A DNA stretch of 45,025 bases from a virus: IMG/VR virus record IMGVR_UViG_3300005921_000005, positions 1-45,025 of that record. One strand, given 5' to 3'. The translations under genes were made by a program, and so were the position numbers. Each line of letters opens with the position of its first letter. Positions within the stretch are counted from its first letter, which is position 1. Shown here piece after piece: positions 23,781-30,732 of this stretch. Below the pieces are notes generated by a model. The model worked only from the letters and a program-made list of their open reading frames with translations. It did not search any database and was not told where the DNA came from.

Positions 23781-24102
23781 AACCGAAGCCGCGTACCGCG
23801 AAGGCAGGCTCACGGATAATCGGGGCCGGAGTTTCATCGGAAGAAGCACTGACGGGTCGCGCCATGAACTACTGGCTGGAGAAGATAAATCCAGAAGACA
23901 TCGCGAGGTTATGGATGCAGCTCGAGGCTTGTGCCAAGGGTGTCCTACCGCGCACTACGTGGGTGCAATGGGTGAATGGGACCATCGACAGGGCGGCCTT
24001 ACGGGTCGATGTGACTGCTTGCACAACGCAAGGTGGGTTTGTGCTGAGTTTCACCGTAAGCGACACGTCCACCCCCGATTCGGAGAGAAGGTGAGCCCAT
24101 GA
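23752..24102 (+). CDS. HNH-like early nuclease
   Basis: 116 residues from ATG at 23752, overlapping the previous gene by 29 bases, and ending in ATGA with the next. LCQGC, then EWDHRQGGLTGRCDCLHNAR, then WVCAEFHRKRH gives Cys pairs and the WDHR, N and H residues of an HNH core. An overlapping frame on the same strand (23777-24094) lacks such motifs and is rejected. Third HNH-type protein in the early operon. Confidence 0.7.
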   Translation: MRGFKVDRYETEAAYREGRLTDNRGRSFIGRSTDGSRHELLAGEDKSRRHREVMDAARGLCQGCPTAHYVGAMGEWDHRQGGLTGRCDCLHNARWVCAEFHRKRHVHPRFGEKVSP

Positions 24103-24296
24103 GCGAAAAGTATGACATTTTGCGGCAGATGAGGGCGGAGGGATTCTCGCCTGAACGTCTGGCTTGCGATCATTGCTGGCACATTCACCAAGGGCCGCTA
24201 ATGATGGTTATTCCTGACGGGCATGTGGTGCAGAGTTGCTGTAAGTGCAAATCGCTCCGCACGATCCATTGCGAGCACATAGGGCAGAAGCCATGA
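24099..24296 (+). CDS. Small Cys/His early protein
   Basis: 65 residues from ATG at 24099 (ATGA overlap). CDHCWHIH and SCCKCKSLRTIHCEH are two metal-binding patches. Coupled at both ends. Function unknown, one of a string of zinc micro-proteins. Confidence 0.7.
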   Translation: MSEKYDILRQMRAEGFSPERLACDHCWHIHQGPLMMVIPDGHVVQSCCKCKSLRTIHCEHIGQKP

Positions 24297-24520
24297 GCAG
24301 AAGTAACTTGGATCTTAGAGACGCGCTGGCGAAGATCCCAACCGAAGTCCTGGTATGGCTAGAACGCCAGTATCACGCAGACCTTCTAGCCTTCTTGCCG
24401 CCGCGGGGGCTTTGCGGAGCCGAAAAGGACAGCTTTACTTGCAATTTGCCGCATGGCCACGCCGGGGACCATCAGGAATCGCATCCTAGCGGAGGCTCTG
24501 TAGGCTGGAGGGCGAAATGA
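24293..24520 (+). CDS. Small Cys/His early protein
   Basis: 75 residues from ATG at 24293 (ATGA overlap). Helical N-terminal part, then CGAEKDSFTCNLPHGHAGDH as a candidate zinc site. It ends in ATGA overlap with a membrane micro-gene. Function unknown. Confidence 0.7.
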   Translation: MSRSNLDLRDALAKIPTEVLVWLERQYHADLLAFLPPRGLCGAEKDSFTCNLPHGHAGDHQESHPSGGSVGWRAK

Positions 24521-24600
24521 CCATTCTCATGCTCATCTGCCTATGGTCCCTTTTCGTGACTTGCCGGATGGCCGTTTATCTTTGGAGGTACTGGCGATGA
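24517..24600 (+). CDS. 27-residue membrane micro-protein
   Basis: ATG at 24517 and TGA at 24598 overlap the stop and start of both neighbours. The peptide begins MTILMLICLWSLFVTCRMAV and is almost all hydrophobic with a basic tip. Perfect double coupling supports translation. Function unknown. Confidence 0.5.
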   Translation: MTILMLICLWSLFVTCRMAVYLWRYWR

Positions 24601-24869
24601 GCGAGCGCGAGCAATTGGCCCGTTGGATGATTGACCGTAGTTTCTCTACCGGCCACGGGGACACCTTCGGGGAATTACTGACAGAGCTCGAATGGCAAGT
24701 GAAGGAGTTGCGCGAGCGAGCCGCGCTTTGCCCAGTTTGCGGACACGCGGTCGTGCAGGTTTACCGAGGCATTTGTCTGTCCATGACAGACGGCTCGAGC
24801 GATCGGGCTTGTGGTTGCAGGGCTATCGGCCCTGACGGCAAATTCTATCCTGACGAGGTGCGAGCGTGA
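24597..24869 (+). CDS. Small zinc early protein
   Basis: 90 residues from ATG at 24597 (ATGA overlap). A helical N-terminus (FGELLTELEWQVKELRERAA) is followed by CPVCGHAVVQVYRGICL and ACGC. Ends with GTGA overlap. Function unknown. Confidence 0.7.
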   Translation: MSEREQLARWMIDRSFSTGHGDTFGELLTELEWQVKELRERAALCPVCGHAVVQVYRGICLSMTDGSSDRACGCRAIGPDGKFYPDEVRA

Positions 24870-24907
24870 CCATTCTCACCACCCGCGCCAAGGAGCAGCC
24901 GCGATGA
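24866..24907 (+). CDS. 13-residue coupling peptide ORF
   Basis: GTG at 24866 overlaps the previous stop and TGA at 24905 overlaps the next ATG. The AAGGAG inside it serves the next gene. Its role may be only to carry ribosomes forward. Confidence 0.3.
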   Translation: MTILTTRAKEQPR

Positions 24908-25194
24908 CGACTTTAGCCGAACTTCGCCTGGCCTGGCAGGAAAGCGGCTTACACTTGACGGACGAGTTTTTGGCCGGAATGCTGGCCTACATCAAACGGG
25001 AGGAACGCATGAAAAACTTGCAGCCCACAGTCAACGATGACCGGCTAGTGTTCTCTGAAATTGCTCAATCGGTGGTTTCGCTGATTGGCCTAGCCACGAC
25101 CGACCCGGACCCCGCCAAGCAACTTTTGGCGGATGTCCGCCGGCAATGTGAGGCCCGCATCGTCGAGATAGACGGGGCGCTGGGGGACGTATGA
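24904..25194 (+). CDS. Hypothetical early protein
   Basis: 96 residues from ATG at 24904, with AAGGAG upstream. Helical throughout (LAELRLAWQESGLHLTDEFL, AKQLLADVRRQCEARIVEID). No domain recognised. A GC-rich stretch of about 30 bases follows before the next gene. Confidence 0.65.
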   Translation: MTTLAELRLAWQESGLHLTDEFLAGMLAYIKREERMKNLQPTVNDDRLVFSEIAQSVVSLIGLATTDPDPAKQLLADVRRQCEARIVEIDGALGDV

Positions 25195-25227
25195 CGGCGC
25201 CGGGGCGCGTCAGGGAAGCGAGGGGAT

Positions 25228-25476
25228 GTGAGCGCACCCATTGAACACGATGTACGTTTTAATGAGAAGCAAGGGACGTGGAGCGTTATTCAAGTGGAGC
25301 AGGTAATTGCGGATAAATTTCTTAGCCGCGAGGATGCCGTCAAGTGGGTGGAAGAGTACGAGCGTGTAGAAGAAGCATCCCTTGACTCCATTCCAGTAAA
25401 TACACCGATGTGTGACAAGTGCGGAAACATGTTTCTCGAATGTAAATGTGACCAGATTCATAGCGTGACGAAATGA
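25228..25476 (+). CDS. Small early protein with C-terminal zinc site
   Basis: 82 residues from GTG at 25228, preceded by GCGAGGGGAT. A beta-type first half (VRFNEKQGTWSVIQVEQV) and CDKCGNMFLECKC at the end. Its stop overlaps the start of a short ORF at 25473. Function unknown. Confidence 0.65.
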   Translation: MSAPIEHDVRFNEKQGTWSVIQVEQVIADKFLSREDAVKWVEEYERVEEASLDSIPVNTPMCDKCGNMFLECKCDQIHSVTK

Positions 25477-25565
25477 GTCTGGTTTTGCCGTTGCCGCCGA
25501 GGCCCAGCCTGCAAGTAAAGAAGAATGGAGCACAGCCTCGGCGGCAAAAGAATCGCGCTAGCTAA
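25473..25565 (+). CDS. 30-residue basic peptide ORF over a hairpin
   Basis: ATG at 25473 overlaps the previous stop (ATGA). Basic and Pro-rich (LPLPPRPSLQVKKN). The ORF lies over a 13-bp perfect inverted repeat (25491-25547), so the peptide may be incidental. Confidence 0.3.
   Translation: MSLVLPLPPRPSLQVKKNGAQPRRQKNRAS
25491..25547 (+). terminator. 13-bp inverted repeat, possible terminator or RNA structure
   Basis: TTGCCGCCGAGGC (25491-25503) and GCCTCGGCGGCAA (25535-25547) are perfectly complementary with a 31-base loop. No T-run follows on the plus strand. It may attenuate or protect the end of the early transcript. Confidence 0.45.
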
Positions 25566-25612
25566 AAGCCGCGCTGCACGTCGAGGTGGGTGAGAGAAAG
25601 CGAGGTCCCCTC

Positions 25613-26230
25613 ATGGATGAGTTGAGAGCAGCACTAGAAGTAGCGCAGCAGACGATTAACGAATGGGTTGAAGATGAACATGGTCGCGTCCACGTCCACA
25701 AGGATGTCATCAAACATGCCGTGGATGCGGCTGCATTGCTCGCCCAGCCCGTCCCGGCAGAGGGGGCGCAGGCGAGAACACTAACTAAAAGTCGCTATCA
25801 ACTGGCAGTGGAGCACCGAACCGTATTGGCTGAACTAGTGAGGGATTACGACGAATGGTGTGCATCCGATGATGAGAACTTCGGTTCTGGAAATATCGAC
25901 GCAGGGATCGAAAAGGTCAGAAAGTGGCTGAATGGTCCAAGTTTAGATGGTATCCCGTCCGAACACGTTCTTGAGGACGACGCATTTTTACGTGGCAGGC
26001 CCACACGTCCAGCTACGGCAGCGCCAGTAGCAAGCACAAGCACCATTACAACTCGCAAGATTGCGTGGTTCTGCCAGTTCTGCCAGCGTAATCACACAGC
26101 TTATTGTCCAGCGGTGGATGAAGAGAAGTTTCTGCACGTCTGCGACGATTGCGGGCAATCCTACCAAGGGACTAAGCACGAATGCTCGCCCGCCCCACCG
26201 TCCACGCCAGCCAGCAGGGAGCCGAAATGA
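25613..26230 (+). CDS. Hypothetical protein, last gene of the early module
   Basis: 205 residues from ATG at 25613; GTG at 25586 is an alternative start. N-terminal helices (MDELRAALEVAQQTINEWVE) lead into AVEHRTVLAELVRDYDEWCA. The C-terminus has WFCQFCQRNH, CPAVDEEKFLHVCDDCG and a final CSP, a double zinc ribbon. It ends just before the terminator that faces the late operon. No family recognised. Confidence 0.7.
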   Translation: MDELRAALEVAQQTINEWVEDEHGRVHVHKDVIKHAVDAAALLAQPVPAEGAQARTLTKSRYQLAVEHRTVLAELVRDYDEWCASDDENFGSGNIDAGIEKVRKWLNGPSLDGIPSEHVLEDDAFLRGRPTRPATAAPVASTSTITTRKIAWFCQFCQRNHTAYCPAVDEEKFLHVCDDCGQSYQGTKHECSPAPPSTPASREPK

Positions 26231-26243
26231 GCGAAAGAAAAAA

Positions 26244-26303
26244 GGGGGCTGGCAAGCTCCTGAGTAGGGAGCTCTTGGGAGGTTTCGGAAGGTGCCAGCC
26301 CCC
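26244..26303 (-). terminator. Rho-independent terminator of the leftward operon
   Basis: GGGGGCTGGCA (26244-26254) and TGCCAGCCCCC (26293-26303) form an 11-pair stem with an inner hairpin. On the minus strand the stem is followed by a run of six Ts (26238-26243), so it ends leftward late transcription. It lies between convergent modules and may also slow rightward transcription. Confidence 0.8.
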
Positions 26304-26312
26304 GGAGTCCGG

Positions 26313-26885
26313 TTAAGAAATCTGCGTAATGGCAACCGCGGTCGGCCCGGAAACAGGCGGAGTCGTGACCACGCCAGTGCCCAGCACAACGTTGGCCGGC
26401 CCTGCTGTCAGGTTCACTTGCTGCAAGCTGACCGGATCGACGAAGGCCACCGTAACGCTGATGTTGAACGATGTGGCGACTGGAGCGGTCGATGAGGTAA
26501 ACGAGCACTCAACCCCCACAGGTTGCGTTGCCGTTGCCGTCGAAGGAACGGGCACGGAAACGTCGGCGCTGTTGTCGGCTGTCCAGGTAATAACCGAAGA
26601 CATCGGCAAAACGCTGGTCGGCGGTGTAAGGGTCAAGCCAAACGTGCCGGTTGCCCCTGGTAGAATTGCGAATCCCATGATTGAATCTCCTTTGATTTGA
26701 ACTGCTGTCGGTCCTGCTGATTTCTCGAAAGTCTTGAAAAACTTTATAGCTGCATCGACCAGCCTATGCCAGTCGTGGGCGATGCGCCCCAAAATGTGAA
26801 TCTCTTCGCGGGCGTCTTCGGCCTGTTCCTTCTCCCGCTCGCCTATCTCTCCAGCCCGAAAAGCCTTCTCTAATCGGTCGCTCAT
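26313..26885 (-). CDS. Beta-rich late protein, possibly with two starts
   Basis: 190 residues from ATG at 26883-26885. The first 68 are a charged helix (LEKAFRAGEIGEREKEQAED); the rest is an Ig-like or decoration-type domain rich in Thr, Val, Ser and Pro (GATGTFGLTLTPPTSVL). An ATG at 26676-26678 lies in frame behind AAAGGAG, so a 121-residue second product is likely. The helical first part could anchor the domain. Last gene before the terminator. Function unknown. Confidence 0.6.
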   Translation of the reverse strand: MSDRLEKAFRAGEIGEREKEQAEDAREEIHILGRIAHDWHRLVDAAIKFFKTFEKSAGPTAVQIKGDSIMGFAILPGATGTFGLTLTPPTSVLPMSSVITWTADNSADVSVPVPSTATATQPVGVECSFTSSTAPVATSFNISVTVAFVDPVSLQQVNLTAGPANVVLGTGVVTTPPVSGPTAVAITQIS

Positions 26886-26908
26886 GGCCCGCTAGTCTAG
26901 CATGCAAG

Positions 26909-27100
26909 TCAAGGCAGCCGGTGCGGTCCCCAGTTGTACCCGCCGCCGAGCATTCCCACATACCCGAGCAGCCAAATGATGACGATTACGACCAGCACCA
27001 CTTTGGCGATATTGGCCCAAGGTTGCGGTAGCGGCAGAAGACTCAGGACGTAGAACAGCAGCCCGATCACGATGACGGCGATTAAAAGTGAGATGAGCAC
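26909..27100 (-). CDS. Two-TM membrane protein, holin candidate
   Basis: 63 residues from GTG at 27098-27100, with AAGGAG eight bases upstream. LLIAVIVIGLLFYVLSLLPL and VVLVVIVIIWLLGYVGML are two hydrophobic segments joined by a short loop, with a soluble C-terminus. This is the usual shape of small holins and of a common phage inner-membrane family. Lysis role is inferred only from shape. Confidence 0.55.
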   Translation of the reverse strand: MLISLLIAVIVIGLLFYVLSLLPLPQPWANIAKVVLVVIVIIWLLGYVGMLGGGYNWGPHRLP

Positions 27101-27134
27101 GCTTCATTCTCCTTCGGGCTGGGAAGGAAGTCTG

Positions 27135-27377
27135 TCACTTAGAGCACACCGACCATTCCAAGGCCCCAACGCTGAAAATCTCCGCAACCAGATTCTTGAC
27201 TTCGCGCGGGATTGTGCTCGGATAGACGACGCGAAACTCCGGCGGGTCCGTCTCTTTGCAGTAGAGCACGCCGATTCCTTTCCACTCTTGCACCGGGCAG
27301 GAGGCGGGTGAAGTAGTGTTTGGCCCTCGCCCGCCCGCATGAGGAAGAAACGCTGGAGCTATAGCTGAACGCAACAT
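27135..27377 (-). CDS. Hypothetical late protein, start uncertain
   Basis: 80 residues from ATG at 27375-27377; the frame also opens at TTG 27416. A short hydrophobic beginning (MLRSAIAPAFLPHAGG) is followed by EFRVVYPSTIPREVKNLVAE. No clear ribosome site. Lies between two small late genes. Function unknown. Confidence 0.45.
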   Translation of the reverse strand: MLRSAIAPAFLPHAGGRGPNTTSPASCPVQEWKGIGVLYCKETDPPEFRVVYPSTIPREVKNLVAEIFSVGALEWSVCSK

Positions 27378-27422
27378 ATCCGAGCGTTGCACAGCCCCGA
27401 GCAGCCCGCTATCCAAAAAGAG

Positions 27423-27638
27423 TCACCCGGCCCGCAAGATCCCGTCAGCACCGAGCACGGCAGGATCGAGCAAGTGGGCCTTGGCGTCAAGGGCCGGATA
27501 CACGAGGGCTGCGAAGTCGTCCAGCGACATGCCCTTGGCAGAGTAAAGTCTGCACACCACATCCACGGTAGTTTTCCCGAAGATCGAATAGTTTACCGTG
27601 ACGACTGCGTCCTCGTAGACGATTTGCTGAGAGGCCAT
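27423..27638 (-). CDS. Hypothetical late protein
   Basis: 71 residues from ATG at 27636-27638, overlapping the stop of the Tat-signal gene (TAATG). Compact mixed fold (VTVNYSIFGKTTVDVVCRLY, SLDDFAALVYPALDAKAHLL). Coupling suggests action with the exported protein upstream. No family recognised. Confidence 0.55.
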   Translation of the reverse strand: MASQQIVYEDAVVTVNYSIFGKTTVDVVCRLYSAKGMSLDDFAALVYPALDAKAHLLDPAVLGADGILRAG

Positions 27639-28264
27639 TATTTGTACGCTTTCGCAAGCGCCGCGGTTTCACTGTCGAGTGCCACATTCCCGGTTTGCCG
27701 ACTGAGCACCGCTGCCATACGGGCCTTAAAAGCTGTGAGTTCGGCTTGCAAATGCGCTTGGCTGGGTGGCGTCATCACCGTGACTCTGACGCCCACGCTT
27801 GGGTTGGAGGTGGCCACAGTCGGGCTGAAGATGCCGACAATCGTGCCAATCTCCGTAGTTACCGCGCTGATAATGTCGGCTATCACAGTTTGGTGCAGCG
27901 GGTCTTTGACCTGAGCAGCCTTCAAAATGGCCAGCACATCTGTATTCAGCGTACTCATGCCACTCTCGAACTGCTGGAGTAGACTCGGTGATGTGCCTCC
28001 GTTGGCCGTCAGCGAAGCCTCATAGTTTTTATAGAGGCTCACGACGGTAGCCACGCCGCCATCGAAGATCCCGAGAGCCACCTGCACGGCAGCACCGATC
28101 GCCGGGTCAGCTAGTTCCACGATGGGCAAAATTCCATCTATTCCCGGAGTCATCAATTGAAGGATGTTCACCACGGCATCCCCCGCCGCGCATCCTTCCA
28201 AATCCACTAGCGCTACGCCGCCAGCCACGAGCGGCACGTGTACTAAAAAGTTACGCCTGTTCAT
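27638..28264 (-). CDS. Putative Tat-exported lipoprotein
   Basis: 208 residues from ATG at 28262-28264, overlapping the previous stop (ATGA). The start MNRRNFLVHVPLVAGGVALV has a twin-arginine motif (RRNFL) and a hydrophobic core. LEGC at residues 22-25 follows as a lipobox with Cys25. The mature part is helical and Ala/Thr/Val-rich. If processed, it would be anchored in the envelope of the host. Tat lipoproteins are rare in phages. Superinfection exclusion or lysis are possible roles, both unproven. Confidence 0.7.
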   Translation of the reverse strand: MNRRNFLVHVPLVAGGVALVDLEGCAAGDAVVNILQLMTPGIDGILPIVELADPAIGAAVQVALGIFDGGVATVVSLYKNYEASLTANGGTSPSLLQQFESGMSTLNTDVLAILKAAQVKDPLHQTVIADIISAVTTEIGTIVGIFSPTVATSNPSVGVRVTVMTPPSQAHLQAELTAFKARMAAVLSRQTGNVALDSETAALAKAYK

Positions 28265-28410
28265 ATCTTGCCTCTTTCGAATCTCTTCCGAATCTCCCGC
28301 ACGGCGAAGTGAATCCCTTCCATCAGAAACAACGCCGCTAAAACTGCCGCCCCGAATATGTCGACCACCACCACCATAAAGAGCACTAGCGCTCCGAGCA
28401 AATCCAGCAT
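28261..28410 (-). CDS. 49-residue single-TM late protein
   Basis: ATG at 28408-28410 and stop overlapping the ATG of the Tat gene (ATGA). Begins MLDLLGALVLFMVVVVDIFG, a long hydrophobic segment, then a basic C-terminus rich in Arg and Lys. A mini-ORF with a GACAGG site precedes it. Membrane role near the exported protein. Confidence 0.6.
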   Translation of the reverse strand: MLDLLGALVLFMVVVVDIFGAAVLAALFLMEGIHFAVREIRKRFERGKI

Positions 28411-28524
28411 GTCGCAAATCGCTGCAAGGTCCGTATCATCCTGTCAGTCTCCAGGGCAACTCAAAGCCCCCTGTGGCACTATGTTTTTCCCAGCACGGCC
28501 ACAGCTCTCAAGTTGCCCCGAAGC

Positions 28525-28674
28525 TCATTTCTTGCGCCCGTCCCGCTTCCCTTGCACCTTGGCTATCAGGGCTTCAAGGCATGTGCGGTGATACTCGTAA
28601 GCCTTGCCCAGAACGGTGTGCAACTCGCCTTCGCCGGGCTTGATCTCTTGGTTGCAGATGGGGCAAGTGCTCAC
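28525..28674 (-). CDS. 49-residue zinc micro-protein
   Basis: GTG at 28672-28674 overlaps the previous stop (GTGA). CPICNQEIKPGEGEL then YHRTC supplies four ligands as in a small LIM- or RING-like knuckle. Basic C-terminus. Function unknown. Confidence 0.65.
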   Translation of the reverse strand: MSTCPICNQEIKPGEGELHTVLGKAYEYHRTCLEALIAKVQGKRDGRKK

Positions 28675-29096
28675 CCCTTCGCGTCCTTCGCGTCCTTCGC
28701 GTCACGGATGTCCACGGCGTGTTGCTTAGCTTCGTGGTCTGCGAGATTCTTTTTCGCTTCGTCAGCTTTGGCGAAGTCTGCCGGGTCGTTGGTGAGTTGC
28801 GCGATCCGCAAGGCTTGCTCGTACACGGTAGCGAGAGCCAACCCATGCTGACTATTGACGAGCGTGTGGGTGGCCACCGCGACGTTTAGAATTGTCGCGC
28901 TTTGCTTCTCTGCGGCAGCCTGAGATATTGCGGCGACTTCGGCAACGTGTTCCGCCTTTTGCTCGGCTCGCTCGCCGCGGCTCTTTGCGAGGCCGATGCC
29001 CCATGCGGTAATGATGCCGACAATGGCCAACAGAGCGGGTTGGAGCCACGCAAGGACAACTTGCAGATTCGGGTTCGCCGCTGTCTGGTAGATCAT
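28671..29096 (-). CDS. Membrane-anchored helical late protein (lysis-region type)
   Basis: 141 residues from ATG at 29094-29096, with GAGGAAGAA upstream. One hydrophobic segment near residues 15-35 (QPALLAIVGIITAWGIGLAK) is followed by a long charged helix with HTLVNSQHGLALA and QLTNDPADFAKADEAKKNLA. Similar small proteins occur in lysis regions of other phages, a recollection I cannot verify. Could be a holin or spanin-like component. Confidence 0.55.
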   Translation of the reverse strand: MIYQTAANPNLQVVLAWLQPALLAIVGIITAWGIGLAKSRGERAEQKAEHVAEVAAISQAAAEKQSATILNVAVATHTLVNSQHGLALATVYEQALRIAQLTNDPADFAKADEAKKNLADHEAKQHAVDIRDAKDAKDAKG

Positions 29097-29103
29097 TTCT
29101 TCC

Positions 29104-29418
29104 TCACTCCGGCGCGGCTCGGTAGCGCGTGACCAGTTCGGACCGGGTGTCCACTTTCGCTTTGTGAAGCAGCGATGAAACGTGGAATTTCACGGTGCGC
29201 TCGCCCATGTTCAGCGCGGAGGCTATTTCCTTGTTCCGCTTGAACCGGCAGAGGAGAGCCAGGACTTCCCGTTCTCTATCCGTCAGTGCGAACTTGGGAA
29301 GATCAGCCTCCTTTACCACAATAGCACCTTTTTCAAACCTTACTTCGATAGGAATGCGGATGACCAGCACGTACTGCTCACGTGCGAACTCAAGCGTTAT
29401 CCGCCGGTTCTTTGTCAT
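29104..29418 (-). CDS. LuxR-type HTH transcription regulator
   Basis: 104 residues from ATG at 29416-29418, overlapping the previous stop (ATGA). Residues 45-98 show the GerE/LuxR HTH: LTDREREVLALL, then NKEIASALNMGERTVKFHVS, then KVDTRSELV. The N-terminal 40 residues are a short beta region with no receiver domain. It probably binds DNA as a dimer. A LuxR-type regulator among exported proteins is unusual and could control the phage late or lysis genes or host genes. Confidence 0.85.
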   Translation of the reverse strand: MTKNRRITLEFAREQYVLVIRIPIEVRFEKGAIVVKEADLPKFALTDREREVLALLCRFKRNKEIASALNMGERTVKFHVSSLLHKAKVDTRSELVTRYRAAPE

Positions 29419-29648
29419 TCACAGCGCCAACTCCCGCGCTCTCCAGGATTGCCAATGACGTGAATACTTTCGCGCGTCCAGGCCCGCACTCTTCCCGGCC
29501 CTTTCGTCACCGTGCATTTGAGCGAATCATCGGGGAACGGATGCTTGAACCGGACGATGTAACTTCCGTCGGCGGCGATCTTGTAGTTCCCGGTTGCGGT
29601 CTGCGGGGCGGGGAAAGCGAATAAAAGCATTAAGAATGCCAATTTCAT
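29415..29648 (-). CDS. Small secreted protein
   Basis: 77 residues from ATG at 29646-29648, with GGAG six bases upstream. MKLAFLMLLFAFPAPQTATG is a Sec-type signal. The mature part is beta-rich with two Cys (SLKCTVTKGP, GSWRCE) that could form a disulphide, as expected for a periplasmic protein. Function unknown. Confidence 0.65.
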   Translation of the reverse strand: MKLAFLMLLFAFPAPQTATGNYKIAADGSYIVRFKHPFPDDSLKCTVTKGPGRVRAWTRESIHVIGNPGERGSWRCE

Positions 29649-29658
29649 AAAATCTCCA

Positions 29659-30366
29659 TCAGGGCGTCAATGCAAACGAAGAACTTTTCGTGACGGCGAG
29701 TAACTTTGCGAGCATAGGCGCCTTGAACAGGACGACTTGAATCGTCAGGCCCGTCGAACCCTGCGTGAATTGGTCCACCGCCATCGTGTTCGAGAATTGC
29801 GCGATCGGCGCGGAAGTCCCCGGCAGAATGAACTCAAGTTCGACGTACCCGTTGGCGTCCACCAAGCCCGTGTTGATGGACAGCGAGCCAGTGAGGTTTC
29901 CCAACGTGTCACTAGCCACGCTTCCCGCAGACACCCAAGTAGTCCCGTTCCACTGGCTGATGGTAACTGGCCCAGAGTACACGGCGGTTGAATCGTCAAA
30001 GACGAGCTGGCCGGTAACGGTCAAGCTGACAGTCGGAGGAACAGGAATCACAGTGAGCGTCACGGTGTTGGATTGCAAACTGGCTGTTCCCCCCGTGCAA
30101 CCATAGAGGTTGACGCTCAGCGTGGTTCCGCTCTCGGCAATCGTGGCCAGCGGGATAACATAGGTGACGGTCGAACCTTTGGAGCCGTAGTGACCAACTC
30201 CGTTTACTGTCCAGAACGGCGAGCACGGCCCTCCGCTGACAGTCACAGAGAAAGTCGCCGAAGAGCCTACTGTGACGGTTTCATTCGTTGGCTGGACGGT
30301 GATCGCCTGCCCGCGCGCCGCGGCCGCACCGGCGAGAAAAGCGAGAATGGCTAGAGTTTTGCGCAT
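29659..30366 (-). CDS. Secreted Ig-like protein
   Basis: 235 residues from ATG at 30364-30366. MRKTLAILAFLAGAAAARGQ is a Sec signal. Then TVQPTNETVTVGSSATFSVT, an Ig-like domain opening, and a second beta domain near TVSLTVTGQLVFDDSTAVYS. One Cys pair (GGPCSPFW, NLYGCTGG) may bridge. A phage protein with a signal peptide and Ig domains would act in the host envelope or outside it. Attachment, exclusion or carbohydrate binding are possible. Resembles surface proteins of Acidobacteriota in style only. Confidence 0.7.
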   Translation of the reverse strand: MRKTLAILAFLAGAAAARGQAITVQPTNETVTVGSSATFSVTVSGGPCSPFWTVNGVGHYGSKGSTVTYVIPLATIAESGTTLSVNLYGCTGGTASLQSNTVTLTVIPVPPTVSLTVTGQLVFDDSTAVYSGPVTISQWNGTTWVSAGSVASDTLGNLTGSLSINTGLVDANGYVELEFILPGTSAPIAQFSNTMAVDQFTQGSTGLTIQVVLFKAPMLAKLLAVTKSSSFALTP

Positions 30367-30445
30367 GGTCCCATTATGCTCTTGTGGCTTGGGCGAATGG
30401 TGTGCAAGATGGTACACCCCTACGCGAGAGAGCGAAGAGGAGTGC

Positions 30446-30718
30446 TCATTGCAGCCTTGATGGGCATTTCCCGCGCGAATAATCTAAGAGTGAGCACGGA
30501 TCCTCCGAGGGAAGCATTCGGTATTCCTTATCAATAACGGAGAAACGTTGACCACTGCTTACAACAATAAGCGCCATGTCTGCATCCTTGCCGTATGTCG
30601 GGTCGAAGGCATTAGCCCAATACCGCGCTCTCTCCATTCGGTGAAGCGTTGAGCGGACGCAGAGCAGCCCCCCGACGATAATCACAAGACACATAATCCC
30701 AAGCGTTACGGTTTTCAT
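30446..30718 (-). CDS. Small membrane-anchored protein with a LamG-like scrap
   Basis: 90 residues from ATG at 30716-30718, with AGGGAGGA upstream. Residues 5-24 are an N-terminal hydrophobic anchor (TLGIMCLVIIVGGLLCVRST). The C-terminus EYRMLPSEDPCSLLDYSRG strongly resembles the start of the LamG domain of the next gene (EYRILPTESPAALVDYSGN). It may be a truncated duplicate. Function unknown. Confidence 0.6.
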   Translation of the reverse strand: MKTVTLGIMCLVIIVGGLLCVRSTLHRMERARYWANAFDPTYGKDADMALIVVSSGQRFSVIDKEYRMLPSEDPCSLLDYSRGKCPSRLQ

Positions 30719-30732
30719 AGTTCCTCCCTGTC

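Noticed and set aside
23777-24094. Alternative frame (about 105 residues) over the HNH-like gene at 23752
   Set aside because: Less compatible with the ATGA coupling to the next gene and lacks the HNH pattern present in the other frame.
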